Shown: one piece after another, positions 49,101 through 61,300 of the stretch | Position numbering within the stretch: the first letter of the stretch is position 1 | How the letters are laid out: every line of letters begins with the position of its first letter | NCBI RefSeq assembly: GCF_964340395.1 | Contig: NC_135560.1 | Span: 12,567,598 to 12,631,597 of the forward strand | Origin: Glandiceps talaboti | Taxonomy: Eukaryota; Hemichordata; Enteropneusta; Spengelidae | Direction: 5' to 3' | Length of the DNA: 64,000 nt | Made by a program: the position numbers and the translations under genes | Notes under the pieces: model-generated | Databases searched by the model: none | Seen by the model: the letters and a program-made list of their open reading frames with translations, nothing else | Told to the model about the DNA's origin: nothing

Positions 49101-50351
49101 GCTTCTTTTATAGCATCAAGAGACTGAAACCATAATAAACATGATTTTACATCCGAACATAATTTATACCAAGCAAGGTCATCTCATAACAGAAATTTCT
49201 ATATAGCAGTACTATCATAAATTATTCATGAAGTCAGTAATATGCAAATTATATTTTTGATATACAAATATAAATGAGTTAAAATATGCAAATTATATTC
49301 ATGATGTCAAATATATGTAGATTACTAATGCTACAAATATGCAAATATAAACCTGTGACGGATTAGTCAATGAAAATCGTAATATATTATAGATAGAGGA
49401 ATTTTCTTTTATGAAACTGGTATGCTCTGTATTAGTAGACACATGTTTGATATGCTTAAAAGGTTCGGTCAAAATTTGTTGTCCAAAGACACGCCTCAGA
49501 AGTGATGATCGATGGACTACTTTTCATACTACTTGTATTTCATCACATTTCACTAACAAAATAGTTAATAACATCATATTTGTAAAAAAATAATCTGTAG
49601 TATTTTTGACATCTAACATTCAGTCTTTACAGCAAACAGATAATTCAGATTTTCAGTCATATACGTTGCCATAGAGAAGATGTATCAACAAGTCCTTTCT
49701 TACCTTTGATGGTTTCTTGAGATGTTGATCTAAGTTGAGTGCTAATCTATCCCACCATCTTCCCCTAGCACGCACACAGTAAGTATCTTGGTTCAGTAGT
49801 TCTCGAAGTTTCTCCACAGCCTCACCATAGCGTCGCAACTTCTGCAAAATTTCAACACCCAGTCCGAGAATGCGAGTGTAAATCCAGGAAGTTGTGTAAC
49901 ATCTCAGGAACATTGGTAGACTTGTATTGAATCTGTTGTAAACACAAGGTATAGCTATAGGAACATGCACTGTAAAAGTTGCTGAAATTGCAGGTGACAG
50001 CACCCTCTAGAGGCCAACATGAAACTAGCAACTATCACCCTTTCACTGTAACAATTGTGTTATATCTATGAAATTTTTTGAAAGAGAGAAAGGTGTACAG
50101 AGTGTGTTTATAAACTTCCACTACATTTCTCCTTTAACTTTTAACTAATAAAACTTTAGAAGACCTTTTACCACTTTATCAAGCAGTAAACATGTATCTT
50201 TCAGCTTGATTCCTTTTTGTATTTTTAAACAAGGTGGAATTAATCAATCATTCACATATTATTTTTTGGAAAACACCAAAGTTTCTTATATTTTGTAATC
50301 CCTTATCTAATTGTTTCAGGTATGGGAAAGTCTACAATGTGTCAATTAAAA

Positions 50352-50424
<73 letters not shown>

Positions 50425-53400
50425 TGTGTGTGTGTACATGTGTGCATGTGTGTGTTGGAAATTTCTCTAGGTCTAAATTACCTATGGATCTCTGGGTCTT
50501 GTCTCATTGGTTCATATTGTTGGCATGCCTCCGTATACATCTGTAATGCACCTTCAAAGTCATTGTTACCAAGGAGACCATGAATATCACTCTCATACTG
50601 TAGAGCAACCTGAAATCTTTCAATATAGAAAACAAACAAGATAGTTCTAAAATTTAGCAAGATCATATATCCAATAGGGTAGTGTTGATTTTGTATTTAC
50701 CCGATAGGTATAATTTCTTACATATTATAAACATGGTAGAATATCAAACAACAAACAACAAACAACAAACAAACAAACAAACAGTTTACACATATCCCAT
50801 TCTGCATCCTGGAGTAATGTTATGAGAGGCCATGAAGACAACAAAAAGGTTTACAAGGTATAATCGTTAACGAAAGTCAGTACTACTACTACTACTTTAC
50901 CAAATGTGCACAATTCTAAAAGTAAAAGTCTCAAATATTACATGCAATAATTTGATTTGATCGATTTGATTTTGATTTGCTTTGATTTTAGTAAACTTTA
51001 TATCTGATTTGTTATTGACTGATTGATTGGCTTAGATTAGATTTGATATGATTTGGAAGGGATGACAGAAACTTACTTCAAGAAATCATCTCTACTTCTG
51101 AACAACACTGTTGGCCGATATACTGTATAATTGTGATACATAACACGGCCATAATTGGCTAGGAACAGCATGGACCTGTACAAGAAAGAAAAACTTTCAA
51201 TGTTAGTACACATGTATATACAATAGTTTTGTGAAATTCTATATAGATACACTTCATCTTACAAATTCGATACACTGTAAGATTTGAATTTTGTAGCTAA
51301 GACATGTGTCTGAGACAGTCCAAAACTTGATATTTTTTTTGCCAATTTAGTCCCATTTGAAAGCTATGTACATAATATACTATTTACAAATTAAAGTGAA
51401 CTTTGCTTCTCATAGAATTCTGTCTTATCATTTAGAAATGAGACAATAAAAACATCTTCTTTCATCTTCATAATGTAGGCAGCAAAGTTTGCGAAACTTT
51501 CAATACTTGCATTTACATATTGTTGAAGCAACTTACAGGAGTGATTGACCACCACTTGCATAGACATCTTCTTCATCCGTCACATTGGTCAACGAAAACA
51601 GTAGCAGTAAGCGAGTAAACACTGCCTTTACATCCCGTACCAATTTCACGCAGGAACCTAGAGACTTTTTAGCTCTAAAATGACATAAAAAGAAAGTATT
51701 CATACAACATTTGGCTATTAAGCCATTTATCTGAGTTTGGTTATTTTTTGTTACCATATAGAAAATGACTGCAGTGGTTTGACATGAAATATTCTTGTTA
51801 TCAAAAAGGGGCACACTGCTTGTAAGAGAACGCTGAGCACCCGTATAACTTGATTCAGGGACTGTACAATTACTACAAAGTTGGACTGATTTGTATATTT
51901 TACCTATAGGCAAATTACCTTTTTAGTATTAATGTGTTAAGGCCTCCAAAGATAGATCTTTGCTGTCTGCCATGTCTGAGTAAAGCAGCAACAATTTGAC
52001 TCCGCTGCATACCACTGCATGACACCTTCAGAGATTTGGCCAAAATTTTCAAATCTGGTGCCTGTAGTAGATGTAGTGTCTCTTCTAAATCTGTCAAATC
52101 TTTTTCTATAGAATAAAAATGACAATGGAATTATAACCATAAAATTTGTAATATGGATTAGAAGAAGTAATATTTTACCATTCCATTTCTTCTTTATATC
52201 TTGGGTAAAAAAAAAGTATGCTAGACTACCAGTAGATATTGTTCTCTTATATGTCTCATTGTACTCTCGTAAGACTTCTGTTACCCTCAGTAAAATAGCC
52301 ATGTTATCGTAACGTTCATACACTAATGCAGAAAGCTACACTTCTGTTATACTAAGTTCATACCTGTACAAAGCCACACTTCACTAAAGTTCATACCTGT
52401 ACAAAGCCACACTTCACTAAAGTTCATACCTGTACAAAGCCACACTTCACTAAAGTTCATACCTGTACAACCACACTTCACTAAATACCATACCTGTACA
52501 AAGCCACACTTCACTAAAGTTCATACCTGTACAAAGCTACACTTCCTAAAGTTCATACCTGTACAAAGCCACACTTCACTAAAGTTCATACCTGTACAAA
52601 GCCACACTTCACTAAAGTTCATACCTGTACAAAGCCACACTTCACTAAAGTTCATACCTGTACAACCACACTTCACTAAATACCATACCTGTACAAAGCC
52701 ACACTTCCTAAAGTTCATACCTGAACAAAGCCACACTTCACTAAAGTTCATACCTGTACAAAGCCACACTTCACTAAAGTTCATACCTGTACAAAGCCAC
52801 ACTTCACTAAAGTTCATACCTGTACAAAGCCACACTTCACTAAAGTTCATACCTGTACAAAGCCACACCACTAAAGTTCATACCTGTATGCAGAAAACCA
52901 TTCTTCACCAACTCAGCAGCAACAGGAGTCAGATCTTCAGCAATTTTGGGATAGTCTAGTTTACTAACTCGAAGCCATGTTGGTTTTCTTTGATATAGCC
53001 TTACATATAGTTTCTGGGCTTCATCTACGTGAACAGAAATGAAAATATAATTACTAACATTTAGACATCATTCACAATATCAAAGTGTCAATCCAAATCA
53101 TATATCACTCAGTATTTGAAGACAAATAACAGAATTTGTCTCCCTTTCACCATAAAATAAGAATGAACATTTGAAGGCAATGACATCATCAAGTTGGCAT
53201 GCCATTGGAAGCAAAGTTCCTATCCCAAAATATTTCTACATGCTCAGCCTGTAAAAGTAAAGAATAAATATACATGTACTTTGAGATTATTTGAGGATAA
53301 TTAGATATTATTTCCCCATTATTTTTCTTTGTTCAGCCACGGAAAATATGACTGACCTATGGGGTCTTTGTCACTACAAATCACTAGACAAGTAGTAACA

Positions 53401-55263
53401 ACCTTTAGGTCATGAGTATTTTCCGGTTGATACATTATATATTACTGGGGAATAACATAATTATACCATTGCCAGTAATATAAAAAAAAATGGGGAAAGC
53501 AATGCCAATTTTAAACATTTTGACTTATATTTGGAACACAGCAGAACCAATGATGTAGATACAGGGTGTCATGACATAGACACATGTTGACGTGATGCAC
53601 AGCGACTAGCGTATATATATGCCATATTTTTTTTTGAACCTGGCTCATGCATGGTATAAATATCAATATGTATATTGAAGACAGAAATACACAGGTACTA
53701 ACCCGAGATAGTTTTAAACTTCTCAATAAAACTCATGTCATCTTCATTGAATAAATTTCTGTCTTCATCATTTTCTAACACAGTATTCATCACTAGAAAG
53801 AAGTTGGCAAGATAATATGGTTGATATTTGCTTGGTTCTTCCGTCTCTTCCACTGTGCTTTGACTACTTAGCATTGAATTGTCTTCTTGTGAAGTTGATG
53901 GTGTGTTTGATGTAGAGTCATTGACAGCAGATGAGGTATCAGTACTTGGAGTTGAGGCTCTTTCTAGCACTGGAGTACTTAATGAGGTGTCAGTACTTGG
54001 AGTTGAGACTCTTTCTAGCACTGGTGTACTGAGTGAGGTGTCAGTGCTAGGAGTTGAGGCTCTTTCTAGTACTGGAGTACTGAGTGAGGTGTCAGTGCTA
54101 GAAGCCGTGATGCTCTCCGACACTAGCATACTGGAATTGTCAAAAATTTGACAATCCATCGAACATTCACTTGCAGTTGATTCAACTGCTGTTTCTGGGT
54201 TTGTTCTTGGTATAATTTCGGGAGTGTTCAATCTTTCAACTGCATCAGGAAATGCTGCACTTGCATGTGAATCCATGCTTGCCCTTTGTTCACATTCTTG
54301 TTCACAACTTGTCCTTTTTTCACAAACAAGTTGTAAATCATCAGAAGTATGTCCAGCTGCAGCTGTATCTCTATCACCATCAACACTGTCTGAGGCATCA
54401 AGTGAATTTTTAACACCTGAATGTTTCTTTCTTGTGACTTTACTTTTGACTTCACAATTTTCAGATTTCAAAACAAAAAGGTCAGGCTTTGGATCAGACC
54501 TTTCAAAAGAATCCACATTCTGTGTCAAGTCCATATCTTCACATCTACTATGTCTTCTAGGTACATCGGTATCATTCCTCACTCTACTTGCATCACTACT
54601 TAGTTGTCCTATGCTTACTCCACCACTCACTGCTCTTTTGACAGTTCTTGTCTGTTTTTCCACAGACAAACTTTGATTACTTTCAGTCAAATTAAAAGAC
54701 AGAGACTTCTTTGTCAACTTTAATTTTGATCTTTTAGACTCAAACTTGTGTTTTGCATTATCTTTTTTAAAATATGGGCTGACAGTTCCTGTTGTTTTTG
54801 TGTCAAACTCTCTCTTTTTCGGTGATAAAGACAGTTTCGTTATCTCACAATTTTTGGCCAACTTGATTTGTCGGGAAACTTCTCTTTTTCCATCTGTAGC
54901 TTCCCTGTCATGTGACACATTACAGTACATTATTTCTGGACTATCTGTATCATCAACACTTTCTTCTGTCTTTTCAGGAGCTTTTCCAGGAGTGCTTGTA
55001 GTTGCTTGGCAACTATGTTTGGTTGCTAGGCAGCCACTGTCTAGATGTTGATTCATTTTTGAAAGGATCACTCTCTGTCTGCAAACTGGGCATTCTGCAG
55101 TCTGTCCCTGTTTCTGTTTATTCAGCAAATCCAGTATATTTGGTGTTTTGTTTGTACCACCTTCCTTGCCTTCCGCACTATTACCAGTTGTTCCTGCACT
55201 GCTACTCTTTCTCTTTTTCAGAGAAAGCCTGCTTCTTTTTCTCTTACTTTCTTCCTGGGACAT
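46125..55263 (-). CDS. FAN1: FAN1, Fanconi-associated structure-specific nuclease
   Basis: FAN1 is a nuclear 5' flap endonuclease/exonuclease acting in interstrand crosslink repair with FANCD2-ID and limiting repeat expansion with MLH1. Coding exons in transcript order: 55263-53703, 53024-52884, 52105-51919, 51674-51537, 51175-51077, 50616-50482, 49932-49704, 49123-48959, 48684-48525, 48240-48137, 47568-47374, 46971-46843, 46238-46125. All phases agree and give about 1118 residues (human 1017). Parts: UBZ4 zinc finger C58-x2-C61-x11-H73-x4-C78; SPYF at 162-165, the known MLH1-binding motif; a long Ser/Thr-rich linker with repeats; the winged-helix start [20 protein letters not shown]; a SAP-like block (about 568-615); a TPR-like region with [16 protein letters not shown]; and the VRR_NUC core HGEGSTF (E943), GGVPDLVVW (D1069), EVKGPND (E1084, K1086), all catalytic residues present. 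Exon 6 needs the acceptor at 50616 rather than the AG six bases later to keep phase. Confidence 0.96.
47830..48240 (-). repeat. FAN1 exon 10 with three downstream copies of its 3' end and donor
   Basis: The 3' part of exon 10 (…CCAGATGTATTCAGGTAC…CAG|GTGAGTTTATCTG) recurs three times in the following intron, with donor positions 47868, 47962 and 48042 against the authentic 48137 (spacings 94, 80, 95 bp). The copies at 48042 and 47868 stay open in the exon frame (IGQLT…PDVF.YSFQ); the middle one has lost bases and meets stops. The HGEGSTF part of the exon, with its acceptor, is not copied. A fourth, 5'-only fragment lies near 47805-47860. Confidence 0.85.
48737..48835. mobile_element. Diverged relative of the 104-bp foldback MITE
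   Basis: CACTGTAAGATATGCTATGT, then CAACCC, AGGGGTTGGCTGATG and GACACATACAGACTA follow the same order as in the copy at 13837-13940. It sits in the FAN1 intron between exons 8 and 9. No target duplication can be read. Confidence 0.55.
50353..50456. repeat. (GT)n microsatellite
   Basis: About 34 perfect GT units followed by an imperfect tail, in a FAN1 intron. The cysteine/valine-only open frames across it are artefacts. Confidence 0.95.
50745..51060. repeat. Simple repeats in a FAN1 intron
   Basis: An (AAAC)n-like run (about 50747-50782), a short (CTA)n run (about 50881-50896) and a TTTGATTTGAT-type low-complexity tract (about 50948-51055). Confidence 0.7.
52340..52884 (-). repeat. 33-bp minisatellite built from the FAN1 exon 2 splice donor
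   Basis: Directly after the donor of FAN1 coding exon 2 (52884/52883) come 16 tandem units of about 33 bp. Each carries TACAG|GTATGAACTTTAGTG (one has TTCAG), matching the authentic exon-intron border ATACAG|GTATGAACTTTAGTG. Units are 90% or more alike, with a few missing 2-5 bases. The first spacing is 31 bp, the others mostly 33. The apparent protein repeat reading [11 protein letters not shown] is a by-product of 33 = 11 codons. Confidence 0.92.
53285..53655 (+). mobile_element. Composite foldback element, family J, copy 3
   Basis: Core TTCAGCCACGGAAAATATGA, CTTTGTCACTACAAATCACT, TTTAGGTCATGAGTATTTTC, then a tail with GGGTGTCATGACATAGACAC and GCCATATTTTTTTTTGAAC. It lies in the large first coding intron of FAN1, just upstream of exon 2 on the minus strand. 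Confidence 0.7.
53933..54103 (-). repeat. FAN1: Coding repeat in FAN1 linker, 51-bp unit
   Basis: Three full 17-residue units of [17 protein letters not shown] type and a partial fourth, spaced exactly 51 bp, in the long first coding exon between the SPYF motif and the winged-helix region. Codon-level similarity is high, implying recent array growth. Reading frame is preserved. Confidence 0.93.
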
Positions 55264-55291
55264 CTTTAGTTGCTTGGTGACAACTTCATCA
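55264..55291 (-). other. FAN1: FAN1 5' UTR start of coding exon, with acceptor and small upstream ORF
   Basis: On the minus strand a long T-run and TTTGGCAG precede 55291, forming a strong acceptor, so an untranslated first exon lies further upstream. The 28-nt leader contains an ATG that opens an 8-codon frame ending in TAA just before the real start at 55263 ([10 protein letters not shown]…). The start was chosen because the basic Lys/Arg-rich N-terminus and the UBZ position match FAN1. Confidence 0.55.
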
Positions 55292-55299
55292 CTGCCAAA

Positions 55300-55947
55300 A
55301 AAAAAAAGTCTACGGTGTTTATAATTCTTCCTAAAATGAAAAATTGAATATATTAAAATAGGGTTCTTCATATTCATGAACCAAATCAATAACCCAGTAG
55401 TCTGTTAATAATACTTGCAGTGCTTGCAAGGACACGAATAAAACCATAGGCCATACATATAAGAGAGGACAAGTACTTAATATATTTCCATGCTATATGA
55501 AGAAAATACAATGTGATATATGAAACAATAATATTTTACCTCCATTTGAAGCTAACTTTCTGAAATCTAGATGTGCTTGCTTTTTTACCGTCATCGCATT
55601 TTAAGTTAATTAAAAAAAACAATGGTTGTTTCACAATGAGTGAACTTGCACAATCACAGAAACAAGTGTAATTTCACCCCTTTCATATAGAGTTGGCTAA
55701 ATACGACAATATTATCGATATTTTATTGTATTCTGATAGAAACATTCTGACACATATCTAGGAAAACAAGTGCCTGTGGGCTGGTAGTGATATTTAGGTC
55801 ACAAGTATTGTTGCAAACCCTATTAAAGAAGATAAAAAGTAAAACGAGTCACACAAATAAAATATAAAAAAGAATAAAAAAGTATTGCAAATGAAAACAA
55901 AGCAACAATTATTGCAGCTAGGGTATGTGTGCATGTGTAGTTCCACC
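55300..55947. other. FAN1 first intron or 5' flank
   Basis: AT-rich. A donor-like ATGGAG|GTAAAA on the minus strand (border near 55553) could end an untranslated exon; it is not otherwise supported. Nothing else is seen. Confidence 0.3.
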
Positions 55948-56031
55948 AGCACTCGAATCAATTTGTATGATTTTTTAAAATGTATAGTAGACATTTTTTT
56001 TAAAAATCATACAGAATGATTCGAGGAGTGC
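55948..56031. mobile_element. Imperfect foldback, arms about 35 bp
   Basis: CACTCGAATCAATTTGTATG at about 55950 is mirrored by CATACAGAATGATTCGAGGAG at about 56009. Inner arms continue through A/T runs (TTTTTTAAAATGT / ACATTTTTTTTAAAAA). Confidence 0.6.
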
Positions 56032-56038
56032 CTGTGTG

Positions 56039-56212
56039 TAGCTCTGGATGTATACGCTGCGTTGCGGGGTTTTGACACGTCTTCTCCGCTTCGTATCGAA
56101 ACCCCGCAACGTAGAGCTAGGGTATAGGGCATAGTTTCGACACATAATACTAGTATTATGCCATGCCATGGATAATACCATAGTATTAGATCCATGGACA
56201 CATCCAGAGCTA
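56039..56212. mobile_element. Nested palindromic element upstream of FAN1
   Basis: Outer inverted arms TAGCTCTGGATG (56039-56050) and CATCCAGAGCTA (56201-56212) enclose an inner perfect 13-bp pair CGTTGCGGGGTTT (56060-56072) / AAACCCCGCAACG (56099-56111), and further palindromes (AATACTAGTATT, GATCCATGGA). No protein is encoded. Confidence 0.6.
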
Positions 56213-56399
56213 GTAGTAGTAGAAGTTCTAGAACATGCAACTGAGACAGCGACCGTCTTAATCAAATGTGTTTGTATATATTCGTTCGACGTTGTAAATA
56301 TCCATAAACATTGACTATAAGACTGTTAATTCTTACTTAAAACTATTCAACTTGTACTCTAGAAGTGCTTCTCATTTCCAAAAGAGCTTCACTCAGCAC

Positions 56400-56777
56400 T
56401 TTTCTGTCACTACTAGATTTGTCATGCCTTCATCGTGTTGGGTCAGCGCGATGAACTTTGACCCTAAAACCGAGGGTTTTTATTCATATTGTACTTTTCG
56501 GTACTTATCATGATATTTATCGTCACGTATACTTAAAATTATAATTTAAATAATCATAAATCATTTTAAAAAGCGAAAATATAATAGCATAACATGACCT
56601 CTGACCGCGACAGTAAGTTTATATCACGTGACCATAAACCCGGAAACTTAAAACACTTCGCAGAAAAAGACTGGGCTGGGTGAAATGCAATACATTTTTC
56701 ACTCTACGTGACAGAAGGGATCAATATGCGTCTTCTTTACAAGCTGTCCTGACAGTTACAGGTTTTTTACCGTTTTG
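56400..56777. promoter_or_regulatory. Probable divergent promoter between FAN1 and the ankyrin gene
   Basis: The head-to-head genes share this CpG-richer spacer. It contains a TCACGTGA E-box at 56624-56631 and a CCGGAAAC ETS-like site at about 56640, 130-150 bp upstream of the ankyrin-gene ATG. On the minus strand a donor-like TTTTAA|GTAAGA near 56337 might end the FAN1 untranslated exon. No TATA box is placed. Confidence 0.4.
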
Positions 56778-58364
56778 ATGGCTTCCAACGATGTACAGTA
56801 TATCGACGGTAAGTGCAAGTGACCTCAGGAGACCTTGTTCAAGTTGTTGTACGTTGTTATGCATGAACAGGGGAACAGAAATGTTAGTGAAATTTCGCTA
56901 ATACCTCCATGGTCTATAGAACTGGAGCTCTGTGCTTGGACCCTCAAGTGCGATCGGTTACTTGTATCATGAAGGTACACATAAGGGGACATCTCCCCTT
57001 ATATCATGCTTGTATGAAGACTCTTGTCGAGACCCGTAAGTAACTCCACATCAGATCGAACGAAATCGAAACTTGCGAAAGTAAAAGTTGTCATGGTTGA
57101 ACAGTCAATAATATGCGCAATCGTTACCGATTGTTATTGTCACATTTATGTACAGGTGTGTGAGAAGTGCCAATTCAGTCATGATTCAGTGGACTTTGTG
57201 TTTGGTTGTAATAGAACACATACATTTGTGAAAGTGTTAGTGTTAGACAGACCGCACCACATATCCTTGTGACCACAGATATACTGAAGTGACACTGCAA
57301 GTCAGGGATTTTTATTATGTATGTATTATTCCCCCCCAAAATAGTGAGAAGTTTTTGAAGAGAATTTCAATTATGCTGGCTTCCAGAAACTATCACTCTG
57401 GTATCAGATGTCTCTCTAATTAATCCACAAAACAGTCAACCAAAGAGATATGACTCATTGACTAGTTCAACGTGATGCTAACCGTCACTTGATGAACAAA
57501 CATGTATCTTAAAATATTGTTTAGGTAAAAGAGACATTTTATGTTACAATTTAAGCAAAGTCAGTGTGCTTTCTTCATGTATATATAAGTAGAACAATTT
57601 ATTTTGTTTTGTTTTCTTCGGTCAGACAGTCAGAGTTATGCAATCAGAGGTGCCATTGATAACATTAATCAGATTACTTAGAAGAAATAGAAAATGATAT
57701 CAAATGAACGGAGATTGTCAGGATCCAGTTTCTGTTTTCCTTTGAACTGGCTGAATCTGTGACTCAACTTTTTATAAAGAGAGTATGTGTAATGGAATCA
57801 CAGAATCAGCTTGTAGACAGACCAAGTTTCTAAGTACATCCAGGGGCGCATACGTGTAAACACACGTTTTTTTATACATCCCTGGTACATCTCATTTCAG
57901 ATATTTGTTACATGGGTGTGCCACAAACAAAAGGATTGTTTCTTGTCAGTGCGCACATCACTTAAATACCCATGAGTCGGTCTACCGTCTTTTTGAGTGT
58001 GTGTTTGACCTGCCCATGCAGTGTGCAGATCCATGGTGGGGATACATAAAAATAACCCTCCCTACTTCAGTGAAAACAACTGCAGAGCTAATCATGAACA
58101 TGTAAATGACATCTGCCCCACATAAAACACCTGAAAAGAACAGTAACTGCCATAAATAGTAGACTGAGTGACAGGTTTGTTGAGAATTAAAAAAATGAAA
58201 TCGCATTGTCGCACCATTGTAGACAAACTGCCCTGACTAGAAACGTTTTTTTTTTGTTGGCCTAATATATTCATGAAGATTTTTCACGTCAACTTTTTAT
58301 ACCTAAGGCTAGTATACATATATGCTTTGTATACAAAGATTTTTTTTTTAATTTTTAATTTTTT

Positions 58365-58395
<31 letters not shown>

Positions 58396-61300
58396 GGGGG
58401 GGGGTTAGAAAATGCATGCGTGCATTAAAGTGGCAGACACTGAGTTTGTAAGCATATTACTCATGTGAAAATACTTAAACAAAACCACATTCCAGTATAT
58501 TGTTGATGTTGATGCATCATGTCTTCTATAACGTTACCATTGTCTTCTGGCATTTTTGGAACAGTTAATTGCATCATATGGATTTCTCTTTTGATATGTA
58601 TAATAAATTACATCAATCAGTGTATCTTTATAAGTTATATCTTGATACCAGGTTTGAGTTGAGTCAATTGCGAGTGGTGGTTAAGTTTGCTTCAGTAAGT
58701 AGAATACTGTGAGTACCTTTTAAATATGCAGAAAAAACTACGCCCAAATATGTGTAAACTCACTTTGTGCCCCTTTATCTAGCTAGTGTAACTTTGTGAA
58801 TGTAAACAATATATTAGCATATGGTAGACAGCTTGTAGACGCTGAATGACCCTCATTATTCATGTACTAGGAGTAGCTACAATGTAGGTGTGCAGGTAAT
58901 ACTTAGAACCCATAATCTTTTATGCCAGTATAGACAGTTGTTATGTAGTATAGTATTTTGTTACTTATACTCAACATAACATTGTAAACAATGACTACTC
59001 GTACACTTGAAACCACCACCCACCCAGTCTTGATTGTCAGAACCACAGAAGACAAGTCTGTACCAGATTACTGTTTTCAGTTTAAATTTCAGTTAGACCT
59101 TGTGACCATACTTTCAGCTGAGCATACCTGTGTAATGTTCGTCAATTCTAGTGTGATCATGAATGCATTTTTATTTATGAATGAGTAGTATTTTAGAAAG
59201 AAATTTTTAAATCTAAAAAAGAAAGCAAGATTGATTTTTTCTCTCTATATTATGTACTCTGAAAGTGAAAGATGATATGTAAATGAATGAAAGGAATTTT
59301 GATAATGAAAAGCAAAATTTCTCTGAAAATTAAAGATGACGTGTAACCCACACTTGAACTGTATTATAGAATCATAGCTCAGGAGTGTGAGTGGTTACGA
59401 AAGTAAATTTGATTTTATCATGATCCATCAGCACTGCATGAAAAGATGAAACAGATAGTAAAGAAATGAAAATGAAAGTGTAAAATATTGATGCAGGAAG
59501 TAATGCAATAAGGAAACAGAGTTTCCCAATAAGGCCAAATAAAAAAAGTTGCTTGGTTCCAGTTACCCAACCCCACCTAATTTTTCACACTGACCCTAAA
59601 CTTTTTTTTTACATATTCAAGAAAAAAAATAAGAAAATCGCGAAAATTGTGAAGTCTCGCAAGAAGTATGGATGTGGAAACAGACATCAACTGAAAAGAC
59701 TTAGAAAGACACACTGGTTTCCCTGTAGTAATGATTTATGCATTCATTTGTGTGTTATCCTGTGTGGACTAGAATTATATGCAAACTTGTATGTCAAATA
59801 TATGTCATATTTATCTGTTTAGTAGACCAAAAAATGCCCACATTTAAACCAAAGTTATAGAAAACATATTTTTACTGCAATATCCAATGAATATGTGGTA
59901 GCTACCATGTTGAATTAGCAGTTATATTGTGATGTCAAGAATTAACTTTCAAAATAATATTTTGTGTGATTGTGATTTGTAGGTACCGGTATTAGTTTAT
60001 TTTAATCTTTTCCATGTATTTTCAATTTTTGTAGTTTTAAAACAGTGATATTTGAATTGGGCGTATATCATATTTTAGTAAACTTTTGTCATTTGTACCA
60101 CTGTCCCTCAGGTAGAACCAGCAGCTTTGACAAGAATGTAGAACAGCTTACCAACTTACAAAGATTAATAATCAAGATAGGGAGTTAAAATTAGGTTTGG
60201 GTAGGGAAAGGATAAGGCTAAGACCCCTTAGCATGAACCTGATTTGTTTCATCGATATCAAATAACCAACGTTCTATTATATCGTAATTCAAAGGCTTGT
60301 GCACAATTTCTAATCCTACACAGTTTATACAAATTAAATCAGTTTGCTTCCTGGAATTGGTAGGTACATGCTTCCTTGAAATCAGTACCATCAATGGATT
60401 GCATGACATGTCTGTATTACAAGGAGTAATGAGTAATGAGTGGGCATTCTTGCAAACCAGAGCTAATATTTCTTTGAATAGGGACAGCTCCTTAAGAACA
60501 GTACTGTAAAATGGTCGTGATTTGATTTGCGATGATGTGAGGTGAGTGGGCTGTGGGATGCCTGTTTCTCTTCTATCTAAATTGTTAATGGGGAACATAA
60601 AATGTGTATGATACACACAGTCTTTTGGCAACCCTTCAATATTTCTGTTGTAACTGGGAATTTCCAAAGAACCTTTCAACTTAGACAAGACAAGATAAGA
60701 TCAGATAATCAATAAAAATGAGTTAATCACTAGGCTGAGAGATTTATGGTTTTAACAAACCAATGGATACTTCCTTCATTAGGAAATACATGCTGAGGTT
60801 TTAATAGTCTTGGACCTTAGACCCTACACAAGGGTGTAGGGCCTATGCTGTGACCTTTATCCAGTTCAAGGGTCTTTTCATCTCATTTTCAGGAAAGTTT
60901 AGCAACAATGCAAATATGATTTGTTATTTTAATGTACAAATTAAAAATCTATGACATTGTGCTGTAAGAATCAATCATAATTTGTCACATCAATGTTACC
61001 GAATTTGAGGAAGTGTTGGTAACAGCTATTAGACCCCTATTGTGTAATGAAGATATAAAGTAAATGATTATGATCATGATAGTATTACAGGCTCCCCAAG
61101 GTCTCTGTTTGTAAACTGATTAAGACTCAGGAAAATATTATTAGTTTTCAGCCACTTATTTTCAGGGCTTATTTTCTCATCTTGATCACCAGTTATTGTA
61201 GGTATTAACCGTAAAAGCAAGCTTGTAAAGGCCAAGATACATGAAGCAATTTGATGAGCAACACACCAAGGCTAGCAATTTGTCACATACAACTAGTTGC

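Noticed and set aside
50234-50583. Cysteine/valine-only frames
   Set aside because: Read-through of a GT dinucleotide microsatellite.
50601-50616. Acceptor ending ...TTTCAG for FAN1 exon 6
   Set aside because: It looks better as a sequence but breaks the phase with the preceding exon; using the AG seven bases upstream restores the frame and the alignment with FAN1.
52521-52871. 116-residue minus-strand frame with an 11-residue repeat ([11 protein letters not shown])
   Set aside because: It is the 33-bp intronic minisatellite read in its open frame; it begins after a real splice donor and has no independent support.
52340-52884. CRISPR-like repeat array
   Set aside because: There are no spacers; units are head-to-tail copies of an exon border in an animal gene.
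53879-54676. Plus-strand frames of 90 and 150 residues
   Set aside because: Shadows of the large FAN1 coding exon on the other strand.
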